From Serilophus lunatus (Eukaryota; Chordata; Aves; Passeriformes; Eurylaimidae), in assembly GCA_013399895.1 (NCBI GenBank), contig VXBA01003719.1, positions 313,903-377,902 of the forward strand: a DNA stretch of 64,000 bases, given 5' to 3'. Shown here one piece after another: positions 22,880 to 35,965 of the stretch (position 1 is its first letter; each line of letters opens with the position of its first letter). Under the pieces are notes generated by a model. The model was not told the DNA's origin and searched no databases. It saw only the letters and a list, made by a program, of their open reading frames with translations. The translations under genes were made by a program, and so were the position numbers.

Positions 22880-25800
22880 GTCTTTAGTTGGTCTGGTTCT
22901 AGATCCTGATATCAGCCAATATAGTAACCTAGGAAAACAAAAATTGTTGTTTTTTTTTGTTTTTTGAACACAGCCAATTCATTTGGTCAGAAGCTTTTTT
23001 TTCCCCTTTCAAACTCTTCAGGCCCTTTTTTTAATCTCACCAGTTCTAAAACACGTAGTGAGAGAAATCAAACACAAATATGTAAAAACCCATTAAAATT
23101 TTAACTAAGACAGAACTTAATGTTATGTATAATGTGGGATCTTATACTGCACCTCAGCGTGACACCATTTGAGTCAAAATTGTTGTTCCCTCTTGGAGTT
23201 TCATTGCCTCTTTCATATTCTCTTTTTTCTTTCAGGCTGTTCTTTATGGACATGTTGCATTTTTAAGTTTTATATATTATGTCTGCACACTTGCCTGTTT
23301 ACTAGGCGATAACAAAGAAGAGAGAAGAGGGACCAATAATGGAAAATAATGATGGGAGGGGGAGGATTATTAAATACTCTTGAACCTCCAGAGGCAATGT
23401 ATTTCTATTGCTACCTCTGGCACAAAAAGTAGTTGGCATGAGAACAACTGTCTCTTTCACTCTTCTTTAGTGCAAGGAGACAAAGTTACTGGTAAAATTT
23501 GTACTACCCAAGCAAATTTTTTGAAAAAGGATTGTTTCACTTATTGTCATATCTGTACTGCACAGACTTCTTCCTTATGTGCTTTTCAAATTAGCAATAT
23601 GAAGCATATTAAACTGATTAATAGCTGTGTGAATTCAGTATCAAGCTAGCTGGAAACAGCGACTTTGCTTGTGCGTTTAAAATTATGGGACATTGGATAA
23701 CACTGGTGAAACAAGACCATATTTAAATTGAGTTGGGAATTAGTATCAAAATTTAAATGAAATTGCTATCAAATAAAATTACATTTACTAGTGTAATCTA
23801 GTGTAATGTTATATTTTTATTTTTTTTTTCTCTTAGGGAAGCATTTTGACCTAACCTCAGCCTTGTAGTATCCTAAGGTAAAGGATGGAAAACAAAAATA
23901 TTTCCAAAGAAATATTTGTCCATAATCTGAGCAGGACTAGATAATAAAATCCCAGAGGTGTGTCATGGTAATCAAGGAAGGGAAATCTGAGAGTGTAGGA
24001 AAGAGGCCAAGATGTTATATAGTATTTTGATTTATCAGGAATCTCTACAGCCTCTATGATTGTGAGGACTTGAACCTTTCAGAACACAGTGGCAGTACAA
24101 ATGCCATCTCTCCTGTTTCTGGGTTGAATCACTTGCATGCAATTTATTATACATGAGACATACTTTGAAGTATTGTAATAATTACTATGTATGATCTAAG
24201 TCGCTCATAGCTTTTTGTGAAGATAGAAATATGAAGGAATATTATGGTTACAACACAGAAGATTCAAACTCAGGAGCTTTTTCCTTTTCTCTAGACTCTC
24301 TGTATGACTTACATTATTCTTCTGCAAATACTAATGCCTCAGCTAGAATATCTGCATAACTATCCACATTTTTCCAGTGGTCTACAAATGCATAAAATTA
24401 ACCATAGATGTAAAATTTTGGATTGTTAACACTGTAATTTCATTCTGCGACCCACTTATTACAGAATATTACACCTTTTGGTGTAAGAAAGGGACTGATC
24501 ATTGCCTTCTCCTTCTCCTTTTCTGAGTTTGTATCTTGTGTTGAGTTTATCTAACAGAACATCTGCATGGAGCTGTTAGAGGAATGTTGTGTAACAGTAT
24601 GAATGCAGATGTCCGTGTGGTTGGTCTCTGGCTATGGTATATCACAGCAACTTCACCACTTCTGAAGGAGCTAGGGAAAAAAGTGTGGAACAGATTCAGG
24701 AGAGCATGAGGTGCCCCAGTTGTAAGCAAGACTGTGAGGAAATGGACCAAACCCAAGCCTTGCTGGCCCTCTGTGCTCCAGCGAGCTGTTGAAGATTAAA
24801 TGAACAGTGGATAAACTTGCTTTTTCTCCTTTCAGGCAGCACTACTACTCTTAGGCCTTATGGATGGTATTCATCTTGCCCAACTTTAGAGTTGACAGCA
24901 CAGATGTCTACAAGTGCTCAATGTAGCCTCTTTTTATAATTCATAGAGGGCACCTTGGGGTGCATTTATCTAATTCCAAAGTAGGCATCTAAAATAGGCC
25001 ACAGAAATCATGTCTCAGAAGTATAATATCAAGCATTTACTGGATTCAAATTTGATCTATCATATCCATGCTCAGTATGATATACAATAATTTGTTAATT
25101 TATAAGTATTTTCATTGCCTGTGTCATCCTGAGGAAGGGTCTTAAAAAGATTTGCAGTCATAAGAAAGAAGAACAGATGGTATAACAGCTTCATCTGGCA
25201 ATGACTAACATATACATATGAGGCCCACTCAGAACTGGTGCCTTTCTCCTCTAAGTAATTGAACTGCTTCTTAATAGGACAGCTGGAAGGACTGCTGAGC
25301 CCACTCCCATTCTTCTCAACACAGTGGCCTTGATTTGAAACTGAAGAGCTGAGTTTCCACATTGCCAATTTTTTCCTAACAAATTTAAACACAAACAAGG
25401 AGAAAAAAGTAGGATACTATTAAAAAATAAAATTTGTTTCTATGTTTTTTTTGCTTAGTACAGAAAATTATAAGCTTTGTATACCCATGAAGCAGGAATA
25501 AATCAGAAGTTGAGTTGCTAGTGATGGAGAGAGAAGATAAGACAGGAATGCTCCTCTATCAGAGAAAGAAGAGATCCTGCAGCGTCTGAGGAAAATCATT
25601 CTTCTATATGTCCCAAAGGTATATCCAGAAAACTATTTTGACAGAAAAAAATGGTAAACCATTTCAGAAAGGATCTTGGTACTGATCGTGATGCATAGAT
25701 AACACTGAAAATTGGTGCAAAGACCGAAGATTTCCATGTATGCATAACCTAGGATGTTCTGTGATTTCAATACTGATATACAGATAGTAAGTAAGAGTGA

Positions 25801-28800
25801 GTACAGACAGATAGTAAGAGTGAGCTCTAAAAAGAGCCTCCCTATATGCCTAAAAAGAAAGTCAGTTTAAGCTGGGAGCTAAGTTCTCAAGAAATGGCTA
25901 AAGGGCAGAGGAGAGGTGGCTTTATTTTTGCAGATCTAGGGCACAAATCTAACTTTATGTACCCATGCTGTTACCTTTTTGACAGAGAAGCTCTGAGCTA
26001 AAAAATGCTGAGAGGTGTTCCAGGGAAGGAACATAAACTATAAAATCTAATGAACATATACAGACAACTTGCATTTTGAAGATGACTGTTGGAAACTTAG
26101 ATTTAAAGAAGATCTCAGTGACTTTTCTAATAGAAGAAAAAGAAAACTAACAACAAAACCCACAAAGTAGAAAAGAAGATCTTTCTGGGTTGAGGATCGC
26201 AGAGATAAAATTAAAAAAAAAAAAAAAAAAAGAAACCGAGAAGGCAAGATCTTCCTATAAATTGTCAAATGTTGAAGAGAAACCTAACTTAGCTGAAACA
26301 TCAGCTGAAAACAAGAGTTTTCAATTCATATATTTTAAAAAAATATTCTCTTAATTACTATTCCTAAACTGTTTAAAGTGCATTTTTGTACAAGATTCTC
26401 CCAAAGCTAGGATAGAAAATACAAATATTGTGTCCAGAAGTCTTCAGTTTTTTAACAGATCCTCATTGCAGTCACTGCTCCAGTACTCTGTTTTTCTTTA
26501 TACCTTATTATGTATTTATCATGTGCCTTAGAAATTTATACACACTAGAGATTTCATCAGATGTTCTTTAAGCGATATGAAAGAAAATATATGCTTTTAA
26601 AACCAAAAATTTCAGCATGTTTGTTTGTTTTCTCTTTTAGTTTGGCATGCTTTTTTCAAATCTTAGCAGCTGACAATCCATTTAACTTTCTTCATGGTGA
26701 AGTCTCACATAAAATTATCCTGCAGACCTGCAGGGAAAACTGGAAGAAATATGAGGTACGAGAATATCCTTAACCAGTACTGCTGCTGAACATGATTTGC
26801 TGTAAAACCAAACCCTACTTGCTGGGTCAGTGGGCCTGCCTGATTGAAAGACCAAAGCAATTCAGAATCCGCTGCAGACCTTTGCTCAACCATAAGCCTT
26901 TTACAATCACCAGACTGACGGACATGTGCAACACTTTTGACTTTCCTCTAGCTAAGGCAGACAATACCACCACTGTCTGGTGAGCAGGACAGAGGAAGTA
27001 ATTCTATATCTTAATTATCCTTCATATTGCCAACACAATTCCTACTCTCCACCTACAGTGTTCATCTAACTATGCTCTGGCTTTCCCAAGGTCACAAAGC
27101 TCGGAAAGTATTTCACCACTGGGTCTTTCTAGATGTGTATTAATTTGCTTCTGAGGCCACCACAAATACTCTTTCCCATCCAGCTTCCTTGAGCATGACA
27201 TTTACAATCTTAGCATGTGTTCCTTAGGGAGAAACACTGCCAAGTTTTGCAACTAAGCCATTGTGGCTATATATCTAAAGTGAACACAATGGTAAGGGTT
27301 CTGATGATCAGAGAGTTGAGAGACAGAAGGTACAATGATATATCTGAGCACCAGACATCAAATGCTTGACAGTGACAAAGCAAAGAATTGAAAAAAATTT
27401 CCCTGTGGGTCTTGGCATTTTGTAGACATAAAGGTGACACATATTCGGCCTAGTTCTGGGAGTATGGATTTATATAGTGCAGACAAACACATCTGCTGGA
27501 TCTATAGTCCTCTAGATTTGGATTAATCATTGTCAGGAGAGGGAGGAGAGAGGAGGGAAGGGAGATATTTGTTGTGCCCAGGTGGTTCTTTTAATGAAAG
27601 ATTGTTTTGCCATTGGAGACTAAGGAGAGTTAGAACAGCTCCCAAATTTATCCTAAGACCTAACTTCACCCAGGCAGCCTGTATGTGAGCTGGAAAAAAA
27701 AATCCACATACAAAGAATGTCACTGTAAAACAACATCAACAACAACAACAAAACACCACCCCCCCACCCCCCCAAAAAAAACCCAACCAAAACCAAACTT
27801 TTTTCTTTACCAGGTCCATTCAAATCAAATGAAGATTTGGCATGAATGACAAACAGTAAAAAAATTTCTTCCAGAGCAAAGTATAGAGCTCAGTAAGCAA
27901 ATGAAGACTTTTTCTCTTTGTCGTATCATAAGAACAAAGAAAGTCCACCTTCTCTGTGTCCTATCTCTTGTATATGGCTCCAGGTTGTCTCATTTTGAGA
28001 CAGACACACTAAAAATATATTAAATTTTCATTAGAATATAAATAGACAAATTTAACTTTCAAACAGAGGAAACTCAAAATTAACAGGGAAAAGGGAATGA
28101 AGAAAAAAAAAAAGGGCTTTTAATTCAGTCTTCCACTGCCTACTCTGTCTGCTGGGCAGGTCCACATTGTCAAGACTTTTGGATAATATGTTGATTGTCT
28201 CAGTAATTTAAGAAAACCTAATAATTCTCTGAGAAATTACTTCACCTTCATTAGGAAGTTGGTTTTCTGTGTCCAAGGTCCAGATCTGCACAAATCTTCT
28301 CTCAGTAGCTTCTCCATCTCGGTGTCAAGATCCTAGTTGCTTCTATGACTCTCTTTACTGATTGCCAATACATCCCACAGCCTCCTATGGAATCAGGCCC
28401 AGTAACTACAAAGGGAAGGGGCAGTTCCCACTCCTTTTACCTATCCACTAATTCTCTCCTTGAATCAAAAATTATATCCTGAAGAACAAGCCTATAAAAC
28501 AGTAGGTTTGTGGAAAACTCTCTCAAATAGCCTTCAATCTGCAATTATTTGCTGCTGTGTCCTCATTCAGCAGTATCAATGAACATGAATCTGAAGATAA
28601 TATCTGCATTAGAATACTTCCCAAATTTATACAAGCTAAAACACAGTTAATGCTAGCCCTTCTCTATTTACTGAATTCAAATAAACAAATGTCCTTGGGC
28701 TTCAGGAAAGTTTCCATTTGTAGCTGAACTTTATGGCTTGTATCCAGCCCTGATTAGCAGCCAGACTTTCTGTGTTGGTCCCTCACAGATGATATGTTGC

Positions 28801-30610
28801 AAAAGCGCCATTGAGATATTGCTTCTTGCTTACTTTCTCCAAGTATTTTTGGTTCAGTCTTTGTATGTCATCACAGCTGGCCACTTTCCTTATAGTTCTG
28901 GAGGCGCATACACCTTAGAGGCAGATGTACATTCAGATTGCTTGGCAGCTGAGGATGTGTTGCTGGAGCCAGGAGAACAAGATTAGAAGGTGAGATAAAC
29001 ATATGTTTTTATCTCTCAAATAACGATTGGCTTCTGTTCTACCTTGACTGTGAAACTTTGGAGCCTCCAAAGGGCCTTGAAGTTATGAATTTATAAGAAA
29101 GGGAACATTTTTTTCTCAAGATGAAACATCAGGCACTTTAAGCCATTCTTAGTTCTTTTTATAAATCAAATAAAAACATAAAACTTATTTTTATTGTTCA
29201 ACACAGTGTCCATTTTGGACATATTATAGATGAGAATTTTGATTGATAGTTATTGATCTGTGATAGAGAAAGTAGTTAGTAGTCTCAGAGTGCACATAGC
29301 AACAGTGTAGGGGGTCCTAGAGAGTATGTAGGAATAGTGAAGACTTTATTTCACAAACTTCCAGAATGACTTTGAAAAAGTCACAGACTGAAATTAGTGC
29401 TCTGCAATGGTCAGCATGTGATTTTCCATTAATTACAATAAAGCAAAGAGTGAAGTTTTAATCTTGCAACAATTGGGTTTCTCTATATAAACCAGAAGTT
29501 GAATAATTTACCTTTATCAACGAGGTTCCTTAGCACACGTTTTAAGACACTTGAATTGGGACCAACTGTATCTATATATAATATGCAACTCATATATCTT
29601 ACATAGGGTCCTTTACATTTATTTCATAACACATACATACTTGTCTTTGCAGTCAAGGTGATGTAAGAGCTTTTTATTTAAATGTCTTTTTTCAACAATA
29701 CTAAAAATTCTATATTTAATAGGGTATATCACTGGTTCAGCATATGCAGATAACACTTCTAAATCTAAATAAAAGTAATGAGTTGTATTCTTTCTCTTCT
29801 TGACATATCTCTTTGGTGAAAGGTGTTGCTTTTTCTCCTGTTTGGGATCAGTTGAGCTTTTGAATCCCCAAGGCAGTAAGAAATTTAAAAGGTTTTTATA
29901 CTGTTTAAATGGCTGTGGTTATATTGCTAACATTTAAATAAGACATAATGGTATGAAAATCAAAACAGGATAAGCCAATTTAACATGAATTCAAAATGTT
30001 CAATCAGCAGGTAAATAAAGCTTACTGCTTTTAGGTTCAAAGTCATCAATGTACTTAACCACTCAATATTAATCATATAAGTACATTCATTGATTTCCAT
30101 TGAACTATTCTAAATATGAAGCTCTTTGTTAATGACTGAAATTACTGCTTTGCAGGAACATATGGAATTATAAGGATCTGATAATATTCTCTTCTCCCTT
30201 GCACAGGAAAAAAAAAAAAAGAGTCGGACAAAAGAACAATAGACACAGTGAACAAGCGATGTCATTTCAGAAAGCTCTAATTCTTATAAATACCACTATA
30301 CACTTCACTTAAAATTTACAAAGCTGTTATTGATCTGGTACAAAAAATATGATACTGAAAAAAGATAGATTCTAACATACTGGTTTACATGACACACATT
30401 ACTTGAATAGCTGAGTGGCTATCATTCCAGATGTGAAATGGTAAAGTACAGCACAGTTGTCCAAGAATAAATTATTTAGTTGAAAGTTGATGAGTGCCTG
30501 TCTTAAAAACTCTCCTCAGAAAACTTACTTACAAAGTAAAAAAATTGTGATCAGCATATCACCCACTGTAGATTTTCTTCCAAAATCTACTATTATCTGA
30601 GCTGTACAGT
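22880..30610. other. unassigned AT-rich DNA
   Basis: About 7.7 kb without recognised repeats. It includes poly-A runs near 26213-26231 and 28102-28115, and a CAA/C/A low-complexity patch at 27730-27795. Two segments with splice-like borders or balanced composition (24636-24792 and 26667-26755) are noted as findings. Another at 28863-28989 has a good donor (GAAG|GTGAGA) but carries stops in all plus-strand frames. No gene is supported. Confidence 0.5.
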
Positions 30611-30964
30611 TGTAGTGGTTTAACCCGGGCTGAGTGCCAGGGGCCCACTACAGCCACCTTCTCACTCCCCCTTGCCCAGCTATAGAGGAGAGAGAGAATA
30701 TAACGAGAGGTTTCGTTATTCATGATAAGGACTACAACAAATTCTTTCTTAATCCCCGTCACAGGCAAAACAAGACTCCATGTGGGAATAATAGTCAAGT
30801 TTATTACTAACAAGATCAGAGCCAAGAGTGAGAGACAATCAGAGACACCTTTTACCAAAACCCGGCCACAGAGAAACCAATACAACAGTCCTTAGAGCAA
30901 CTTTGCTCAGGTTTTGCCACAAATAAGTGTATGTCCCAGGATTCAGAAAATAATACAAACCTAC

Positions 30965-31891
30965 TGTAGTGGTTTAAGCACTGTTTAGCAATCAGGGGGG
31001 CGAATTCAATAAAGGCGACGGAAAAACTGAATAGAATGGTCAGCAGAGGGACAGTTTTATTACAAGGGAGGGTGATGACTAGTTGAAAGGGACGGGGGGG
31101 AAAGGGTAGGAAAGGGTATCTCCTTCTTTTCCCTCTCTCTTTGGAAGCACTTCTGGCCCTTTAGTCTCTGAAAAACACAAGGTGAAAAAGACCAGCCCCT
31201 CCCTCCCTTGCCCGAAGGGATACTTGCTAGCCCAGCTGGAAATGGCTCTGGAGTTGAGAGGAATGGGTGGAAGTCCCGCTGGGGGCCTGCAGGCGCTGGA
31301 CACCGGAGCTGCGGCGCTTCTCCCAGCAGCGGTGGCTGAAAAGAGAGTGGGGCGGGGCCGTGCTTCGACTTTTCAAGCCTTTTCCATCGTCGCCTGAATG
31401 TTGTCACCTNNNNNNNNNNNNNNNNNNNNNNNNNNNNNNNNNNNNNNNNNNNNNNNNNNNNNNNNNNNNNNNNNNNNNNNNNNNNNNNNNNNNNNNNNNN
31501 NNNNNNNNNNNNNNNNNNNNNNNNNNNNNNNNNNNNNNNNNNNNNNNNNNNNNNNNNNNNNNNNNNNNNNNNNNNNNNNNNNNNNNNNNNNNNNNNNNNN
31601 NNNNNNNNNNNNNNNNNNNNNNNNNNNNNNNNNNNNNNNNNNNNNNNNNNNNNNNNNNNNNNNNNNNNNNNNNNNNNNNCGGGGACGGGGCTAGAAACCG
31701 GTGCTCAGCCCCAGCCCCGTCCCGGTCACCGCTCCGGGAGAGCGCTGAGGCAAGGGTCCCTCCTCCCCCCGGTCCCGGCCGGGACAACCCCCTCCCCAAA
31801 ACGGCTTTTTGAGGAAAAACTGAATTTTAATCAGGTAAGTGGGGTTTCTCTCTTACACCTCCTTTCAAAAGCCCTTTTTCAAACGGCTACA
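30965..31891 (-). mobile_element. solo LTR, family A, minus strand, TSD CCTAC
   Basis: The ends are TGTAGTGGTTTAAGCACTG (30965) and AAACGGCTACA (31891), again TG...CA with a partial inverted repeat (TGTAG-GTTT). Direct CCTAC copies at 30960-30964 and 31892-31896 are the target duplication. A reverse-strand AATAAA lies at 31056-31061. Blocks shared with the 8825 and 41271 copies include CTGAAAAACACAAG-like sequence near 31168-31182 and the GACGGAAAAACTGAA block at 31017-31031. Of its 927 bases, 270 are Ns inside the GC-rich middle. It is nested in family B LTR 30611-32166 and is therefore the younger insertion. Confidence 0.88.
31410..31679. other. assembly gap (270 N)
   Basis: A run of 270 N lies in the GC-rich core of the family A LTR. 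Any open frame crossing it is meaningless. True gap size is unknown. Confidence 0.99.
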
Positions 31892-32166
31892 CCTACAAAA
31901 ACACCACTCTGTGGTTCTTGAAGCAGTAAAGTGTGCCTTAAGGCTTTGCAGAATAAAGGGTTTAGAATTTAAGGTTCAGCCTCAAGCATTATTGTCCTTG
32001 ATAAAACAGCAGGAGGTAAGGACTTCGGGCAAAATTATCATAGCCTGAAGCCACCCCAGCTGCAACAGGAGAGGGAGGCAGGAGCCAGACAACCTGACAG
32101 AATGATAAGCCAGCAGCAGGACAGCAGTATGAAAAGCTGAGCCCAGCCAAAACTGGAACCACTATA

Positions 32167-34811
32167 CTATCAGCAATTGGAATTTGGGACTGTAGTAAGG
32201 TATTGTTTAACCTGTGAAGAAGAGCCAACACAAATGTGATTCATGTATTAGTCTTTCTAGGAACTGAATGCTACAAAGAACTACAAAAAGAGTCATTTCC
32301 CTCTAACATTCAATGAGGAAATGATTAAAACTTGCAGGTAACAACAACAACAAGCTGTATTATAAGAGCATGATTAAGTTACAAGTTCAAGCAGTCCAAA
32401 GTTTGGATTAAAAGCACTCAGAAGTTTAGCCAGCCTTTTTCTAATCTCTTCTGTGCATATGTTATGAAATGACCATTAATTGTGTACTCATTATTTTCCG
32501 GATGGAAAGGCTTCCTCATTGAAGTCCACAAAATAGATGATGTTCCCTGAGCAAATGTTCAGAATTGTTTAATTTTGTCAAGAAATGGTTTTTTCCTGAC
32601 CTCATACTTTTGTTTGTCAAGATAACCTAACTGTTTGGCAAAGCTTTAAAAAATACACAAATGAAAACAAAGAGCAAACCTAATGCAACAGTCAAAGGCA
32701 AGTGTCCAGCCTGCAAAAGCATGGTTGAACCAGATGAAGTTTCTCAAACTTATTAGTATTTTTGAATGTTTTTTATAATGGGCAACATCAATGAGTCCAA
32801 GTAATAGGTAACATTAATAGCCACATGTAAAACGAATGCTTTTGTTTTCATGGGCAATCTGCTGTAAGTTTAAAGACTGTATGTAACTCCTATTCCAATT
32901 TAATTTATTTTTTTAATAAAGATACTATTTATGTCAGAACTGTATGCAATAACATTTCTGCTCATTCTAGTGTAGGACCTCAGGGAATGTGGGGATACTG
33001 TGAAGACTTCTAGCGGCTCCTTCTGTTGGGAATCCAATAGCATAAAAACCATAAAATTTAATTTTTGACTTGATAAAGAGATAGTATACTGTTCATAATT
33101 ACTACAAAGATTGGAGTTTTTGCCAACATATATTGACATGCATTAATTTTCCTATAGAAGACATTAAAAATAATTGTGAATTCTCTATATTATCACAAAA
33201 TGACAGCATAGAAAATTAAATGTCAAGTGATTAGTTACCAATAGCTGGTAGAGTACTGTTTTAGTAGATTTTCTGAGATGGCATCTCTTGCATAAATGCA
33301 TTATATATCTTGATATAATTTTGTTGTTGCTGTTGTATTGTTTGTTCTCTTTCACTTTCTTTCCATCATTCAGTCTTTTTGCCTGTCTGTCTGTCTCTGC
33401 TTATATACACCAGCCCTGTTGTCATTCAGTTCACAACAGTTTACTGACTTACTTGTGTCCAAAGCACAGAACTCATAAATGTGATTTTGCATTGCAGTTA
33501 AAATGCCTTAATTTAATGATTCCAGCCACATATATATCAACCGAATGGACTTGTCTAAGTCTACTCCAAGCAATATTTTGTGTTAAATTTCAATTCCTTG
33601 CCTTTCTTCTCATGTAAGTAGAAATAAACACTCTATGCCTCATCTTATCTACAGTGAGCTTCCAATTGTTTTAACACATATTACTTGGAAATGCAACTTC
33701 TGGATGTTCAAATAAGACATACACACAATGTAAATATTCTAAATTTCCACGAATATTTAACAATGATGGATTTTATTGGAGTCATATAAAAAGAAATGTG
33801 TGAAGCTAAAATCAGTTGAGGATTTGTTTCACACAAATCAGTCTTTCAATACCTTGAGGAACTAGGTACTACTACTAGGTGGTACTACTACTACTACTTA
33901 TCTTGAAGTATTCTTCAGGTGGTTTGTTTATAGTACAAAGCCTCTAAGTTGTATTCTAACATAACTTTTTCCCCTTCAGTTATGCTACCAGCAAAAAAAA
34001 AGCTTTAAGCTAATTATAAGAAAACTTTATAACTCAAAATTCAACTTCTTAAAATCACATCTCTTTTTGTGCACAAAGAAAACTCACTATGGAAATTACA
34101 AATGAAAATCTTGGGTGTGCATTTCAACTTGAAACAAAGTGATGGATTCAGATGTCAGAAATCTAGGATGAATAAATTTTGCTTTTACAGTTTTAAAAGT
34201 CATACTTTTGGCAAAAATGTTGGGATTTATTTAATTTTTTCAGAAACAGTGTATCATGTCAAACCAAAGTCATGGTAAATATTACTAGCAATGAATACTA
34301 ATTCTTGAAGCTGTTTGTATCCCTATGTTTCATTACACTGGCTGGGGAAGAGCACTGTGCGATCTGAAATGAGTGGTTCATCTGAAGATGGGAAGCAGCA
34401 GCAACATAATGCCATAAAAACCATTACATTTCAGAGCACCCATTCCTTTCTGGATCTTCACAAACTGCATACAATCTTTTTGTATGTTTTTGTACTCAGG
34501 AGGAAGACGATAAAGAGCAATCAAAATGTTCTCCAGCATTAAGAATAGACAGGGGTCTCCCTAGGGAAAAAAAGCATGACTCCAGGTTTTCATCAAGAGA
34601 TGCTTTTTCCAACAGTGTTACAGCACATTGTTACTAGTCTCACAGGGAGAGGATTAGATCATCTGCCATTCATCATCTTGTCTATGCTGCTCTTTTAAAC
34701 TTCTTGTCTAAGTAATGGAGGAAGACAAACGGATGACTCCTTTCTTCACCAGTGATGGCAGAGTAGTAACTTGGCCAAGTGGTTTAATCTCAACATCTAA
34801 TTTTTGGTAGG
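32167..34811. other. unassigned AT-rich DNA
   Basis: AT-rich sequence with small simple repeats: an ACA patch near 32340-32352, GTCT at about 33382-33396, and (ACT)n at about 33866-33898. No gene or larger repeat recognised. The unrecognised open frame 33288-33617 is Ser/Leu/Phe-rich and AT-driven. Confidence 0.5.
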
Positions 34812-35153
34812 TGTACTGGTTTCTCTGTGGCCAGGTTGTGGTAGCAGCAGGGGAGGCTGAGGGAGAGGCTTCTTCAAGAAGCTGCTGGAAGTTTCCGCCA
34901 TGTCCAGCAGAGCTAATGCCAGCCAGCTCCAGGCTGGGCCCACTGCTGACCAATGCCAGACCAATCAGCAGTTAAAGGAACACCTATGTGATAACATATT
35001 TAAGAAGGAAAGAAAAAAAAGTTAAGTTAGATGAAGATGGCTGCTGGAGAAGAGCAGGGTGAGAGCCTGTGAACAACAATGCGGACACCGAGGTCAGTGG
35101 AGAAGGAGGGGCAGGAGATGCTTGCTCCTGACGCCGGAGCTGAGATCCAGCTG

Positions 35154-35513
35154 TGTGGCTACCCGGGTCCCCCCAAAGACACACGACCACACAGATGTAG
35201 TGTCAAAGGAGAAATCCGTTTATTGCTTACAAGAATACTTTTTTATAGCCTACATATAGTTTATACTTTTCCTAACCACAATTGATAGCTAAGGCTTTCA
35301 GCATAGGACAGTTCAAATGTCAGCATCCACTGAGAAGCAATTCTCATATCGCTTCTCTCTCGTCCAATCAGACACTGCCATGTTGTACAAGCATCTCCCA
35401 TACATGGCACGGTCAGTCCTCACTTTCAGTTCAGCTTCTTCTTCAGCTCCTGGGTCCTAGATTCCACCTGCCATCTGTGACTTACAAAAAACATTCACTG
35501 GCATTTCCCTACA
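35154..35513 (-). mobile_element. alpharetrovirus/ERVK-like solo LTR nested in family B LTR, TSD CAGCTG
   Basis: A 360-bp LTR in reverse orientation. Plus-strand ends are TGTGGCTACCCGGGTCC (35154) and GCATTTCCCTACA (35513). The direct hexamers CAGCTG at 35148-35153 and 35514-35519 are the duplication, and removing the insert restores GATCCAGCTGCAGCCCATGG of the host LTR. On the minus strand a TATA box (CTATAAAAAAG, complement of 35238-35248) lies only about 15 bases before AATAAA (complement of 35219-35224), the compact layout known for alpharetroviral LTRs. The 6-bp duplication fits that group. It is a solo LTR with no genes left. Confidence 0.9.
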
Positions 35514-35589
35514 CAGCTGCAGCCCATGGTGAAGACCATGGTGAAACAGCTGTCCCCCTGAAACCCACAGGGAACCACAGGAATGCAGA

Positions 35590-35965
35590 GATCCACCTGT
35601 AGCCCGTGGAGGAGCCCATGCTAGAGCAGGTGGATGTTGGGGGAAGGCTGTAGCCTGTGGGAGGCCCATGTTGGAGAGGGGCTGTAACCCGTGGGGGAGA
35701 GGATCCCATGCTGGAGCAGGATTCTCCTGCTAGGACTTGTGGCCTGTGGAGCCCATGCTGGAGTAGCTGCACCTGAAGGACTGCACCCTGTGGAATGTGA
35801 CCCATGTGGCAGCAGTGTCTGAAGGGCTGCTGCCCATGGGATGGACTCTGACCGGAGCAGTTTGTGAGAGGAACTGTGTTCTGTGAGAGAGACCCACACT
35901 GGAGCAGTTTGTGAAGAGCTGTCTCCCGTGGGGTGGGATCCCATGGAATGCAGTTGGAAGGACTC
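35590..35965 (+). repeat. diverged short tandem repeats inside LTR
   Basis: About eight imperfect units, roughly 30-55 bases long, share the pattern CCCGTGGAGGAGCCCATGCTGGAGCAG. They start near 35601, 35651, 35687, 35741, 35787, 35826, 35874 and 35922. They lie between the TATA-like box and the poly(A) signal of the family B LTR. Unit length and identity vary, which indicates old internal amplification. The long minus-strand open frames here (35509-36021 and others) are by-products of this repeat. Confidence 0.75.

Larger units (their letters stand above)
30611..32166 (-). mobile_element. LTR, family B, minus strand, interrupted by a family A LTR
   Basis: The plus strand begins TGTAGTGGTTTAACCCGGGC at 30611. 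It matches the complement of the 3' part of the plus-strand LTR at 34812-36324 (AGTAATAAATTTAACTATTA, CCACATGGAGTCTTGTTTTG). A reverse AATAAA lies at 30800-30805. The copy is split at CCTAC by the LTR 30965-31891. Sequence after 31896 continues with U3-like material ending near CCAAAACTGGAACCA at about 32162. I could not find a clean target duplication, so the right boundary is approximate and this copy is older than its insert. The middle differs strongly from the 34812 copy. Confidence 0.75.

Noticed and set aside
28863..28989. Plus-strand exon candidate with donor GAAG|GTGAGA
   Set aside because: All three frames contain stops, so it cannot be an internal coding exon; a non-coding exon cannot be judged from sequence alone.
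31267..31812. Open frame of 181 codons
   Set aside because: Half of it is translated from N; it is an artefact of the assembly gap.
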